Numbered from the stretch's first letter, positions 1-8,238 are shown. The stretch is 64,000 nt of DNA from Hymenobacter sedentarius (GCF_001507645.1 NZ_CP013909.1:4588001-4652000); one strand, 5' to 3'. The notes: a model not told the origin generated them from the letters alone. Translations and numbers: made by a program.

Positions 1-2
1 TT

Positions 3-1604
3 TTCCGGGAAGCCATCCCCTACATCGGCATGATGCTGGGCGTGGCCATGGTGTCGCGCATCGCCAAGAACTTCCAGGATTACTACGTCAACGTCATCAC
101 CCAGCGGCTGGGCGCCAAAATGTATTCCGACGGCCTGCGCCACTCGCTGGAGCTGCCCTACCAGGTGTTTGAAGACCAGCGCTCGGGCGAAACCCTGGGC
201 AAGCTCCAGAAGGTGCGCATCGACGTGGAGAAGCTCATCCAGAGCTTTGTCAACGTGCTGTTTACGGCTTTGGTGGGCATTATCTTCGTGATGTGGTACG
301 CCATCACGGTGTACTGGCCCATTGCGTTGGGCTACTTCCTCACCATCCCGCTGCTGGGCATTCTGAGCTTTGTGCTCAGCAAGCGCATCAAGGTGATTCA
401 GAAGACCATCGTAGCCGAAACCACGGCCCTGGCCGGCTCCACCACCGAGAGCCTGCGCAACATTGAGCTGATAAAAAGCCTGGGCCTGGCTCAGCAGGAA
501 ACCCAGCGCCTGAACGCCACCACCGAAAAAATCCTGAAGCTGGAGCTTCGCAAGGTGCGCTACCTGCGCTCGCTCTCCTTCGTGCAGGGCACGTTCGTGA
601 ACCTGCTGCGCAACGTCATTATCCTGCTGTTGCTGTATCTGCGGGTGCAGAATCACATCAGCCTGGGCGAGTTTTTCTCGTTCTTCATCTACTCGTTCTC
701 CATCTTCGGCCCGCTGCAGGAGTTGGGCAACATCATCGGCGTGTACCGCGAAACCGAGATTTCGCTGGGCAACTTCCAACAGATTCTCGACACGCCCAAA
801 GACGTGAAGCCGGCCCACCCCAAGTCGGTGGCCCACATCGAGAACCTGGCCTTCGACCACGTCACCTTCAAGCACCTCACAGCCAAAGGCGCGGCGCTCT
901 CGGGCATCACCTTCACCACCAAGCTCGGCGAAACCATTGCCTTCGTGGGCCCCTCGGGCTCGGGCAAAACCACGCTCGTGAAGCTGCTGGTGGGCCTCTA
1001 CCCGCCCCTCTCCGGCCAGATTCTCTACAACGGCATCCCCGGCTCCGAAATTGACCTCGACGAGCTGCGCGAGCAAATCGGCTTCGTAACCCAGGATACG
1101 CAGCTCTTCGCTGGCACCATCCGCGAAAACCTGCGCTTTGTGGCGCCCCAGGCCACCGACGAGGAATGCCTGCTGGCCCTGCGCCAGGCCGCGGCCGACA
1201 ACCTGCTGGCCCGCGCTCCCCTCGGCCTCGACACCGTGATTGGCGAAGGCGGCGTGAAAGTTTCGGGCGGCGAAAAGCAGCGCCTGAGCATCGCCCGCGC
1301 CCTGCTCCGCAAGCCCACCCTCATGGTGTTCGACGAAGCCACCTCGGCGCTCGACTCGCTCACGGAAGAGGAAATCGGCAAGACCGTGCGGGAGCTCTCG
1401 GGCTCGCGCCAGCATATGACCATCCTCATTGCCCACCGCCTCAGCACCATCCTCCACGCCGACCGCATCTTTGTGCTCGAGCGCGGCCACATCGCCGAGC
1501 AGGGCCGCCACGAAGAACTGCTGCAGCAAAAAGGTCTCTACTACGCCATGTGGCGCCAGCAGATTGGCGAGCGCAAAGAGGTGGCTGCCGCCGTCCCAGT
1601 GTAA
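3..1604 (+). CDS. ABC transporter, fused permease and ATPase, 5' end outside the window
   Basis: Half-size ABC exporter: a transmembrane domain fused to an ATPase that would dimerise in the inner membrane. The frame is open to the left edge, so the first ATG at 30 is probably internal; about 530 residues are visible, against roughly 590 usual for the family. Hydrophobic segments occupy the first 270 residues (ABC_membrane type). The ATPase domain follows with Walker A GPSGSGKTT near residue 316, the signature VSGGEKQRLSIARAL near 420, Walker B LMVFDEATSALD near 440 and the H-loop AHRLST near 475. Substrate is not deducible; lipid, peptide or drug export are all possible. The gene ends in a convergent gap filled by repeat R1 and a terminator-like hairpin. 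Confidence 0.93.
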   Translation, partial: FREAIPYIGMMLGVAMVSRIAKNFQDYYVNVITQRLGAKMYSDGLRHSLELPYQVFEDQRSGETLGKLQKVRIDVEKLIQSFVNVLFTALVGIIFVMWYAITVYWPIALGYFLTIPLLGILSFVLSKRIKVIQKTIVAETTALAGSTTESLRNIELIKSLGLAQQETQRLNATTEKILKLELRKVRYLRSLSFVQGTFVNLLRNVIILLLLYLRVQNHISLGEFFSFFIYSFSIFGPLQELGNIIGVYRETEISLGNFQQILDTPKDVKPAHPKSVAHIENLAFDHVTFKHLTAKGAALSGITFTTKLGETIAFVGPSGSGKTTLVKLLVGLYPPLSGQILYNGIPGSEIDLDELREQIGFVTQDTQLFAGTIRENLRFVAPQATDEECLLALRQAAADNLLARAPLGLDTVIGEGGVKVSGGEKQRLSIARALLRKPTLMVFDEATSALDSLTEEEIGKTVRELSGSRQHMTILIAHRLSTILHADRIFVLERGHIAEQGRHEELLQQKGLYYAMWRQQIGERKEVAAAVPV

Positions 1605-1614
1605 GCAAAACGCC

Positions 1615-1773
1615 TGTCATTGCGAGGAGGCACGACGAAGCAATCCGTCCTGGTCTCAGCGCCCAGCCCAATATTGTGAAAAAGCCCCGGTACTGCGCAG
1701 TACCGGGGCTTTTCGCTTAAGAAAGTATCTGGCTTTGACAGGACGGATTGCTTCGCTGCGCTCGCAATGACAG
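1615..1773. repeat. Repeat R1, complete copy a: inverted arms around a hairpin
   Basis: The left arm begins TGTCATTGCGAGGAGG and runs into CAATCCGTCCT. The right arm, beginning GGACGGATTGCTTCG and ending CGCAATGACA, is its inverse. The centre carries a perfect 16-bp hairpin at 1680-1713. The same arrangement recurs at 16603-16773, and a right half alone at 5187-5230. It fills the gap between the convergent ABC and PPK2 genes. Confidence 0.85.
1680..1713. terminator. Bidirectional hairpin terminator in R1 copy a
   Basis: Perfect inverted repeat with a 16-bp stem (AAAAGCCCCGGTACTG on the left) and a 2-nt loop. A and T runs at its ends make it terminator-like on both strands, as expected between convergent genes. 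Confidence 0.75.
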
Positions 1774-1797
1774 TTCGCGAGAATATCCTGCCGCGCT

Positions 1798-2628
1798 TTA
1801 CTCAATCACAATCTTCTTCGGGTCAAACTTCACCTTTGGGGGCTTGGGGTTCATGTCTTCCAGCGCGGCTACTACAATCTCCGTGATGGCCAAATCCCGG
1901 GCCCACTTTTGGTTGGCCGGTATCACAAACCACGGCGCATCGCCGGACGAGCAGTGCTGAAATGCTTCTTCGTAGGCCTGCTGGTACTCGGCCCAGTGCG
2001 CCCGCTCCTTGAGGTCGTTGGGGTCAAACTTCCAGGTTTTGCTGGGGTCGTCGAGCCGGGCCTGCAGGCGCTCGGCTTGCTCTTCTTTGGAGATGTGCAG
2101 AAAGAACTTGAGCACGGTGGTGCCGTTGTTCGTTAGCATTTCCTCAAAGTTGTTGATGTCGCGGTAGCGCTGCTTGCAGGTTCTCTCGTCGATGAGGCCG
2201 TGCACGCGGGTAATCACCACGTCCTCGTAGTGTGAGCGGTTGAACACCCCAATGTGGCCCTTCTCGGGCACTTGCGGGTGCACGCGCCAAAGAAAATCAT
2301 GGTTCAGCTCTGTTACCGACGGCGCCTTGAAAGACGCCACCCGCACCCCCGCGGGGTTCACGCCCGTGAGCAAGTTGCCGATGGCGCCGTCTTTGCCGCC
2401 CGTGTCCATGGCCTGCAGCACAATGAGCAGGCTGCGGGTGTGCTCGGCATACAGCAGCTCCTGCAGTTCGCTGAGCCGCTTGCGCAGCACCAGCAGACGC
2501 GGGCTGGCCTCCTGCTTGTCGTCGGGGCCGTACTTGAAGGGCGTGATGTCGTCGGGGTCCACCGCCGCGAGGCGGAAGGACTTGTCCTTGACGTAGACGG
2601 CAGGAGTTTTGGGCGTTTTGAAGTTCAT
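1798..2628 (-). CDS. PPK2-family polyphosphate:nucleotide phosphotransferase
   Basis: Cytoplasmic kinase of the PPK2 family that moves phosphate between polyphosphate and nucleotides. The Walker A-like AMDTGGKDG is near residues 73-81 and the lid motif NRSHYEDV near 130-137, both hallmark PPK2 features, within about 276 residues, the usual single-domain size. Start chosen at the ATG at 2628 (MNFKTPKTP); an in-frame start at 2667 would add 13 residues outside the conserved domain. It lies 55 bp downstream of the VIT1/CCC1 gene on the same strand, so the two may be cotranscribed. The preferred nucleotide (AMP, ADP or GDP) cannot be read from sequence alone. Confidence 0.93.
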   Translation of the reverse strand: MNFKTPKTPAVYVKDKSFRLAAVDPDDITPFKYGPDDKQEASPRLLVLRKRLSELQELLYAEHTRSLLIVLQAMDTGGKDGAIGNLLTGVNPAGVRVASFKAPSVTELNHDFLWRVHPQVPEKGHIGVFNRSHYEDVVITRVHGLIDERTCKQRYRDINNFEEMLTNNGTTVLKFFLHISKEEQAERLQARLDDPSKTWKFDPNDLKERAHWAEYQQAYEEAFQHCSSGDAPWFVIPANQKWARDLAITEIVVAALEDMNPKPPKVKFDPKKIVIE

Positions 2629-2683
2629 TGGGCTTGAGCTAAATGGGTGGCTCCGGCTTGTACGCAAAGCAGCCCCGCGGCGC

Positions 2684-3406
2684 TTAGCGGCTCACGAACC
2701 GCGCCACGCCAAAGGCCGCCGCGGCCGCCAATGCCCCCACCACGGCCATTTTGATGGCCCCGGCCACGGCCGGCTGCCCGGTCAGGCGGCTTTTAAAAAA
2801 GCCAAACACCAGCAGGCACACCAGCGTAATGGCCGCCGACCACACCAGCCCCTGCGTGGGCGTGGCGGTAAAAAAATAGGCGCTGAGTGGAATCAATCCG
2901 CCCACGGCATAGGCCGCGCTGATGGTGAAGGCACTTTTGGGTGCTTGCCGGGGGTCGGGTTCCTCCAGGCCCAGCTCGTACTTCATCATGAAGCGCACCC
3001 ACTGCTCGGGGTCGGCCGTGAGCTCGGACACGGCTTGGCGGCGGATGCTGTCAGAAAGGCCCATTTCGGCCAGTAGCTCGTCTACTTCGGCGCGCTCCCG
3101 GTCGGGCACCTCCACTACTTCGCGGTGCTCCCGGGCCAGCTCGGCGGCGTAGTGCTCTACTTCGGTACGGCCGGCTAGGTAGCCGCCCAGGCCCATAGCA
3201 ATGCTGCCGGCCACGATTTCGGCCAGGCCCGCCGTTATCACCAAGCCCGACGAGGCCACGGCCCCGCTCAGGCCCGCCGCCAGGGCAAAGGGCACCGTAA
3301 GGCCATCGGATAAGCCTATGACCACATCCTGCAGCATGGCCGAGCTGGTGAGGTGGTCTTCGGGGTGCGGGTCGTGCACGCGGACGGAGGCGAGGTAGTC
3401 GGTCAT
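2684..3406 (-). CDS. VIT1/CCC1-family metal (Fe2+/Mn2+) transporter
   Basis: Integral membrane protein of 240 residues. Two N-terminal membrane helices (about 25-75) carry a family-type GLSDGLTVPFALAAGL segment, followed by an acidic, Glu-rich cytosolic stretch (about 80-140) and three C-terminal helices. The architecture matches VIT1/CCC1, which move ferrous iron or manganese out of the cytosol. It is divergent from the Dps gene across 116 bp and precedes the PPK2 kinase. With Dps and the iron permease nearby, a role in iron detoxification or storage is the simplest inference; metal specificity is not proven by sequence. Confidence 0.9.
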   Translation of the reverse strand: MTDYLASVRVHDPHPEDHLTSSAMLQDVVIGLSDGLTVPFALAAGLSGAVASSGLVITAGLAEIVAGSIAMGLGGYLAGRTEVEHYAAELAREHREVVEVPDRERAEVDELLAEMGLSDSIRRQAVSELTADPEQWVRFMMKYELGLEEPDPRQAPKSAFTISAAYAVGGLIPLSAYFFTATPTQGLVWSAAITLVCLLVFGFFKSRLTGQPAVAGAIKMAVVGALAAAAAFGVARFVSR

Positions 3407-3522
3407 AAAGGCGAATCGGCGGAAAAAATCAACTCGGGGGTGTGCTTTACGTACGAAAGAATAGATTTTTATCGCCCGAATTGTTTCGGCTACTTTCTTT
3501 CACCTCACTCGTTTTCAAAATT

Positions 3523-4239
3523 ATGGCTTCTTCTGCCAAAGCCGCTGCCCCCAAGAGCACGGCCACCCCAAAAGCGGCAGCCCCCGCTGCTAAGAAATCC
3601 ACCGCCGGCGGCAACGGCAAAAGCACCGCCGGCGCCAATGCCGGCAAAGGCGCCGGCAGTAACGCCGCCGTCGACATCCAGCCCCGCCTGAACCAGCAGC
3701 AGAACGCGCCCTCCCCCACTCAGCGCTACGGCACCGTGAGCCAGCGCCTGCCCATTGGCCTAAGCGAGCCCACCCGCCGCGACAGCGTGACCATGCTCAA
3801 CCAGCTCCTGGCCGACACCATCACGCTGCGCGACATGTACAAGAAGCACCACTGGCAGGTGGTGGGCCCCACTTTCTACCAGCTGCACCTGCTGTTTGAC
3901 AAGCACTACGAGGAGCAGGCGGTGCTGGTGGATGCCATTGCCGAGCGCATCCAGATTCTGGGCGGCGTGGCCGTGGCCATGGCCCACGACGTGGCCGAGC
4001 TAAGCAGCATTCCGCGCGTGCCCCGCGACCGCGAAGAAGCCCCCGTGCAAGTGTCGCGCTTGCTCGACGGCCACCAGCGCATCCTGAAGAACTGCCACGA
4101 CTACGCCGACAAAGCCGACGAAGCCGGCGACGACGGCACCAACGACCTCATCGTGAGCCAGCTGGTTCGCACCAACGAAATGCAGGTGTGGTTCGTGGCC
4201 GAGCACGTAGTTGACTCGCCCCTGACCCAAGCCGAATAA
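3523..4239 (+). CDS. dps: Dps-family ferritin-like DNA-protection protein with basic N-terminal tail
   Basis: Dodecameric mini-ferritin that oxidises Fe2+ and shields DNA. The ferroxidase ligands H110, H122, D126, D137 and E141 reproduce the spacing of E. coli Dps (51/63/67/78/82). The first 60 or so residues are a low-complexity tail of Lys, Ala, Pro and Gly that resembles histone-H1-like or DNA-binding tails; it roughly doubles the pre-domain length usual for Dps. Start taken at ATG 3523, since upstream in-frame codons are untypical. The gene is divergent from the VIT1-like transporter and convergent with the low-affinity iron permease, with a strong hairpin in between. Confidence 0.93.
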   Translation: MASSAKAAAPKSTATPKAAAPAAKKSTAGGNGKSTAGANAGKGAGSNAAVDIQPRLNQQQNAPSPTQRYGTVSQRLPIGLSEPTRRDSVTMLNQLLADTITLRDMYKKHHWQVVGPTFYQLHLLFDKHYEEQAVLVDAIAERIQILGGVAVAMAHDVAELSSIPRVPRDREEAPVQVSRLLDGHQRILKNCHDYADKADEAGDDGTNDLIVSQLVRTNEMQVWFVAEHVVDSPLTQAE

Positions 4240-4262
4240 ACGGCTCTGGTTTTATTACCCCA

Positions 4263-4301
4263 GCAAAAGGGCCGCTGCAGAATCTGCAGCGGCCCTTTTG
4301 C
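4263..4301. terminator. Bidirectional terminator between dps and the iron permease
   Basis: Perfect 18-bp stem beginning GCAAAAGGGCCGCTGCAG with an AAT loop. A and T tracts flank it on both strands, and it sits between convergent genes. Confidence 0.8.
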
Positions 4302-4354
4302 TATGTAGTACCTAAGGCACAATGAGGCACTAGCCAGTGTGGTTTCTTTAGGGC

Positions 4355-4819
4355 CTAGCCCAAGTGAGCCGTTACCTTCTGGTTGTGGTTGTCCTCGGCT
4401 TCCTCCACGGAGTGGGTTTTGCCCAGGTCGTTGTCCTTTTTGGCGAGCTCGGCCAGGGCGCAATAGAAATCGTGCAGGGTCTGGATTTCTTCTTCCGTAA
4501 AGTCCTGGGCGTTAATGAGGCGGTTGCTGGCGCCTTTGGTGGCCGCAATCAGCTCGTTGAGCTTGAGGTGCAGCACCAGCGAATCCTTATTCTGAGCCCG
4601 TTGGATAAGAAAAACCATCAGAAAGGTAATGATGGTGGTGCCGGTATTGATAACGAGTTGCCAGGTCTCGGAGTAATGAAAAATTGGTCCCGTCGCAGCC
4701 CAGACAATGACAATGCCCGCCGCTATCATAAACGCCATGGTAGACCCCGAAAACGCGGTAATGCTTCCGGCCAAACGCCCAAAAAAGGAACCTGAAGAGG
4801 GATTTGCATTAGAATTCAT
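4355..4819 (-). CDS. Low-affinity iron permease family protein
   Basis: Small membrane protein of 154 residues matching the low-affinity iron permease family (PF04120 type). An N-terminal pair of hydrophobic helices spans about 17-77, and the typical IQRAQNKDSLVLHLKLNEL segment starts near 73. A soluble, acidic, His-containing tail follows. Bacterial members are about this size, much shorter than yeast Fet4. Third iron-related gene in a row after VIT1/CCC1 and dps. Transport activity is inferred from family only. Confidence 0.88.
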   Translation of the reverse strand: MNSNANPSSGSFFGRLAGSITAFSGSTMAFMIAAGIVIVWAATGPIFHYSETWQLVINTGTTIITFLMVFLIQRAQNKDSLVLHLKLNELIAATKGASNRLINAQDFTEEEIQTLHDFYCALAELAKKDNDLGKTHSVEEAEDNHNQKVTAHLG

Positions 4820-4922
4820 GGGAGGAAGCCAGTTAAGGTGAACAATTAGCCCCGTAAAGTTTTACGAATATGGAAAGTAAATGGCTGAGCCATGGAGGTT
4901 TGATGAAAAACCCAGCTTGAGT

Positions 4923-4954
4923 GTTGTGTGGCCGAAATGTGCCGGCTATCTTTG
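4923..4954 (+). promoter_or_regulatory. Bacteroidota-type promoter upstream of tRNA-Leu
   Basis: GTTG at 4923-4926, then 20 bp, then TATCTTTG at 4947-4954. This fits the Bacteroidota sigma-ABfr consensus (TTTG, 19-21 bp, TAnnTTTG). Transcription would begin about 50 nt before the tRNA. Confidence 0.6.
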
Positions 4955-5017
4955 CACCCGCTTCGCCGCCTCAGCGAAGCCGGTTTCGGCCGAATTGCCC
5001 GTTTAGTTGCTTAATTT

Positions 5018-5099
5018 GCGCACGTGGTGAAACTGGTAGACACGCCATCTTGAGGGGGTGGTGCCTTCGGGTGTGGGAGTTCGAATCTCCCCGCGCGCA
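5018..5099 (+). tRNA. tRNA-Leu (anticodon GAG)
   Basis: 82-nt class II tRNA. The acceptor GCGCACG pairs with CGCGCGC (one A-C mismatch) and the D arm reads GTGAAACTGGTAGACAC. The anticodon stem CCATC/GGTGG holds the loop TTGAGGG with anticodon GAG at 5052-5054, reading CUC and CUU. A short variable arm closes on TTCG, and the T arm is GGGAG TTCGAAT CTCCC. The discriminator base is A, as in leucine tRNAs, and CCA is not encoded. A promoter lies upstream and a hairpin terminator follows directly. Confidence 0.95.
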
Positions 5100-5108
5100 C
5101 GCAAATGC

Positions 5109-5140
5109 AAAGCCCGTTCCAAGCAATTGGAACGGGCTTT
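5109..5140 (+). terminator. Terminator of tRNA-Leu
   Basis: Stem AAAGCCCGTTCCAA with a GCAA loop and its exact complement, followed by TTTTTGC. It starts 10 nt after the tRNA. Confidence 0.8.
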
Positions 5141-5186
5141 TTGCTTTGAGAAGGGCTTGTCACAAAGCGGAATTGGTCGCAGCGAT

Positions 5187-5308
5187 AGGACGGATTGCCG
5201 CGTTCTGCTGCGCTCCACTCGCAATGACAATTGGCTCCCCTCTCCGCGGGAGGGGGCCGGGGGTGAGGTTTCACAGCGCGAGATGCTTCGCTGCGCTCTA
5301 CATGACGT
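5187..5308. repeat. Tandem row of three repeat halves (R1, R3, R2)
   Basis: Three unrelated half-repeats lie head to tail with only a few bases between them. An R1 right half (AGGACGGATTGCCGCG...CGCAATGACA) is at 5187-5229. An R3 half (GGCTCCCCTCTCC...GGGGGTGAGGTT) is at 5233-5270. An R2 half (GCGAGATGCTTCGCTGCGCT...CATGACG) is at about 5278-5307. Complete partner arms are missing here. Confidence 0.75.
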
Positions 5309-5332
5309 TCTTATTCACTGCAGCGGCTAGCT

Positions 5333-6895
5333 CTACAAAGCATCACCCCCATCGAACGGATTACCGGGTTTCACTAGCACCACCCGCTCGCGCTCTACCA
5401 CTACCTGCCCCGGCAGGGCCCCTTTGGGCTTGCGCACAAATTTTTTGGGCGTCACCGTCACGGGGCACAGCGTGTCGTGCTGGCGGCGGGAGTACCACCC
5501 GGCCAGCTGGGCAGCGTGCTCTACCACGGGTTCGGGTACGGGCTGGCCGGCGCGGTGCCGAATGACCACGTGGGAACCCGTCACGTCCTTGGCATGCAGC
5601 CAGAGGTCGTCTTTGTGCGCGTATTTCTGCGTCAGCAGGTCGTTGTTCGCCGCGTTGCGCCCCACCAGGATGGTGAAGCCGCGGTCTTCGAACACTTTAA
5701 ACGGCAGCTCCGTGGCGGCTTTGGCCGCGGCGGGCGTGGGGTCGAGGCCGTGCTGCTTGCGCCAGATGCGCAGGCCACGCAGCTCGGCCAAGTTGGGCTG
5801 GGTGTCCAGTTCTTCAAGGCGCTCCAGGGCCGTGAGGGCTTCGGCTTCGCGCCGGGCAATACGCTCGGTGAGCTGGCGTTCTTCGATTTGTTGGTTTTTG
5901 CCCTTGCGGTAGAGATTTTCGGCGGTGAGCTGGGGCTTTTCGGTGCGCTTCAGCTTGATGAGCCGGGGCTGATTGGTATAGAAATCCACGACTTCAACCT
6001 GCGTGGCACCAGCTGGGATGTCGTGCAGATTCGCCATTATCAGGTCGGCGGTATGGCGGTAGCCGGCTTCGTGGGCCAGGGCGTGGAGGCGCTGGCGGGC
6101 GTGGGCCGCCGCGGTGCTGGCCTCGTCGGCGCGGCGCTCCAGCAGCTGGCGCAGCTGCTTGGTTTCATTCTCCAGGGCACGGCGGCCCAGAGCCATGGGC
6201 ACAAAGCGGCGCAACGCCCTGATGGGGTCATCGCCGGGCAATGGCTCAATAATCTCGCCCAGCGGCAGCAGACTCAGGCGGGTGCGCCCGTCGAGCTGGA
6301 TGAGGTAGTAGTGGGCTGGCTTTTCCAATTGGGCCAGCACTTGGTTTACCAGGCGGGTTTTGGTTTCTGGCGGGGCCGGGTCGTAGCCGTGCTCGCGCAG
6401 GTAGCGGGCGGGCAGGTCGGCCAGCGGCGGTGGGAGCTTGCCGGGTGCGGGCGGCGCGGCATTGGGCTGGGGGCGCAGGTCCGCATCGGCCAGCAGCCGC
6501 TGCTGGAAAAGTTGGGCTGGTGCTTCGGGCCGCGGGCGAAAAATGGCGTTCGGCCGGGGGCCGTAGAGCTTAAACACCAGCCGAGCACCGCTCCGGAAAT
6601 TCACTTGCACCACCCGGTCCTGGGGCCAGGGCACCACGGTTTCGACCTGCTGGCCGAGCAGCTCCGAAAACAAGTCCACGGAGTTGGCGCGGGCCCGCTG
6701 GAAGGTTTCGGGCAGCGCCAGGGCGGGAAAATTGGCGCCCAGCTGCGCTTTCAGCCAGAACTCAGCCGTGCCGTTCGTGAGGCCAACCACCAGCTCGTCT
6801 TTCTCCTGCGAGAAGCAGGCGGCCACGCGGTAGCCCTGCAGCCGTTCGGTGAGCGCGGGGGCCAGCTGGCGCAGGAAATAATAGTTGGTATGCAA
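5333..6895 (-). CDS. NFACT-family protein, RqcH/Rqc2 homologue (ribosome quality control)
   Basis: Homologue of RqcH/Rqc2, which binds stalled 50S-peptidyl-tRNA complexes and directs C-terminal alanine tailing for proteolysis. The 520 residues comprise an N-terminal NFACT-N domain, a central HhH and coiled-coil region (about 240-390) and a C-terminal NFACT-R domain with the family motif KDDLWLHAKDVTGSHVV near 430-446. The D93-R94 pair corresponds to the Asp-Arg motif needed for tRNA binding in B. subtilis RqcH, so it is probably active. The start is TTG at 6895, giving MHTNYYFLRQL, which fits the N-terminus expected for the family. It follows the cupin gene by 9 bp in the same operon. Confidence 0.9.
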   Translation of the reverse strand: MHTNYYFLRQLAPALTERLQGYRVAACFSQEKDELVVGLTNGTAEFWLKAQLGANFPALALPETFQRARANSVDLFSELLGQQVETVVPWPQDRVVQVNFRSGARLVFKLYGPRPNAIFRPRPEAPAQLFQQRLLADADLRPQPNAAPPAPGKLPPPLADLPARYLREHGYDPAPPETKTRLVNQVLAQLEKPAHYYLIQLDGRTRLSLLPLGEIIEPLPGDDPIRALRRFVPMALGRRALENETKQLRQLLERRADEASTAAAHARQRLHALAHEAGYRHTADLIMANLHDIPAGATQVEVVDFYTNQPRLIKLKRTEKPQLTAENLYRKGKNQQIEERQLTERIARREAEALTALERLEELDTQPNLAELRGLRIWRKQHGLDPTPAAAKAATELPFKVFEDRGFTILVGRNAANNDLLTQKYAHKDDLWLHAKDVTGSHVVIRHRAGQPVPEPVVEHAAQLAGWYSRRQHDTLCPVTVTPKKFVRKPKGALPGQVVVERERVVLVKPGNPFDGGDAL

Positions 6896-6904
6896 AGTAG
6901 AAAG

Positions 6905-7264
6905 TTAAATCCGGGGCAACTCGTGGCGGGTAAGGGTGTGCTCCACCGTGCCTGTATGGCGGGTAGCCTGGGGCTCCACCAGCATAATCCAGGTTTCTTC
7001 ATTGGCATGGGGACGGTGCTCTACGCCGCGCGGCACCACCAGCATCTCGCCCGGATTGATGGTGGCAGTATGGTCGCGGAAGTCGATGTGCAGCTGCCCT
7101 TTTACCACGACAAATAACTCGTCCTCTAGCTCGTGGCTATGCCAGACAAATTCTCCCTCCACCTTTGCCAGCTTGATATGCTGGTCGTTCAGGTCGGCCA
7201 CCACGTGCGGGTGCCAATGGTCGGTGAACTTGCTGAATTTTTCTTCCAGATTGATAACGGGCAT
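6905..7264 (-). CDS. Cupin-domain protein
   Basis: Single-domain cupin of 119 residues. Motif 1 is GEFVWHSHELEDELFVVVKG with metal ligands H42, H44 and probably E49; motif 2 is PGEMLVVPRGVEHRP with H82. Such small cupins bind a transition metal and act as sensors, isomerases or dioxygenases; no substrate can be assigned. It sits 9 bp upstream of the RqcH-like gene and 82 bp downstream of the MBL-fold gene, suggesting a three-gene transcript. Confidence 0.88.
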   Translation of the reverse strand: MPVINLEEKFSKFTDHWHPHVVADLNDQHIKLAKVEGEFVWHSHELEDELFVVVKGQLHIDFRDHTATINPGEMLVVPRGVEHRPHANEETWIMLVEPQATRHTGTVEHTLTRHELPRI

Positions 7265-7346
7265 GGTGAAGCAGAATTTAATAGAGCACCCTGCGCAAGC
7301 ACCGGCCTGCGCTTAACGCAGTACGGTAGTTTACGGCAACGGATAA

Positions 7347-8117
7347 CTAAGCCACTTCCACCTTCAGGCCGTCATACGCCAAGCGGAGCCACGGGGGCAG
7401 CTCGGCTTCCACATCCTGGTGGCGGCCCAGCTGGTGGCTGATGTGCGTGAGGTAGGCGCGCTTGGGCTTCACCACTTCCAGTATTTCAATGGCCTGGGCC
7501 AGGGTGAAGTGCGAGATGTGCTGCTCCCGGCGCAGGGCATTGAGCACAATCACGTCGGCGTCGTGCAGCAGGGCCATGGTTTCGGGGCCGATGTGGTTGG
7601 CGTCGGTGAGGTAGCAGAAGCCGCCGATGCGGAAGCCCAGCACCGGCAGCTTGTGGTGCAGGGCCCGCAGGGGCTGCACCGGCAGGCCCAGCACATCAAA
7701 CGGGGCGTGGTCCTGCTCGATGGGGTGCAGGCTGACGCGGGGCACGCCGGGGTACTTGTGCTCGGCAAAAATGTAGGAAAACTCCTGCTGCAGCTGGCGC
7801 AGCACGCGCGGCTCGCCAAACAAGGGCATGTCCTGCTGCTGCCGGAAGTTAAACGCCCGAATGTCGTCGAGGCCGGCGGTGTGGTCTTTGTGCTCGTGGG
7901 TAAAGAGCAGCGCGTCGAGGTGCGTGATGCGGGCGCGCAGCATCTGCTGCCGGAAGTCCGGGCCGGAATCGATGACCAGGCTGCGGCCCTCAATGGCCAC
8001 GTGCACCGACACCCGCAGGCGTTGGTCGCGGTGGTCCAGCGAGCGGCACACTTCGCAGGTGCAGCCTATCATGGGCACCCCGGATGAGGTACCGGTGCCG
8101 AGGAACGTTACTTGCAC
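7347..8117 (-). CDS. MBL-fold metallohydrolase, PhnP-like
   Basis: Metallo-beta-lactamase-fold hydrolase of 256 residues with the dinuclear metal motif HEHKDH at 74-79 and later metal ligands in YLTDAN and LTHISHQLG. The N-terminal LGTGTSSGVPMIGC and three Cys (19, 21, 24) resemble the PhnP cyclic phosphodiesterase group, which carries an extra zinc site there. No phosphonate genes are near, so the substrate is unknown; a general phosphodiesterase role is likely. Start is GTG at 8117. First gene of the MBL-cupin-RqcH run. Confidence 0.88.
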   Translation of the reverse strand: MQVTFLGTGTSSGVPMIGCTCEVCRSLDHRDQRLRVSVHVAIEGRSLVIDSGPDFRQQMLRARITHLDALLFTHEHKDHTAGLDDIRAFNFRQQQDMPLFGEPRVLRQLQQEFSYIFAEHKYPGVPRVSLHPIEQDHAPFDVLGLPVQPLRALHHKLPVLGFRIGGFCYLTDANHIGPETMALLHDADVIVLNALRREQHISHFTLAQAIEILEVVKPKRAYLTHISHQLGRHQDVEAELPPWLRLAYDGLKVEVA

Positions 8118-8236
8118 TGCGTTTAAATTATGAATTATGCGTTTTGAATTAGGAGTTGCTCCATAGGCAAAGCCTTAGCGAAACGCAAAGCATCACCCAC
8201 TTTTAACTCATAACTCATAATTCAAAACTCATAATT
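8118..8236. repeat. AT-rich inverted repeat between MBL and response regulator genes
   Basis: AT-rich spacer containing AATTATGAATTATGCG... on the left and a run of ACTCATAATTCAAAACTC units on the right, which are roughly inverse to each other. It contrasts strongly with the GC-rich genes on either side. No ORF is seen. It may act as a terminator for the histidine kinase operon or be repeat debris. Confidence 0.5.
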
Positions 8237-8238
8237 AC

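Noticed and set aside
4921..5565. 214-codon frame across tRNA-Leu
   Set aside because: It runs through the tRNA, its terminator and repeat halves, and no protein family is recognisable.
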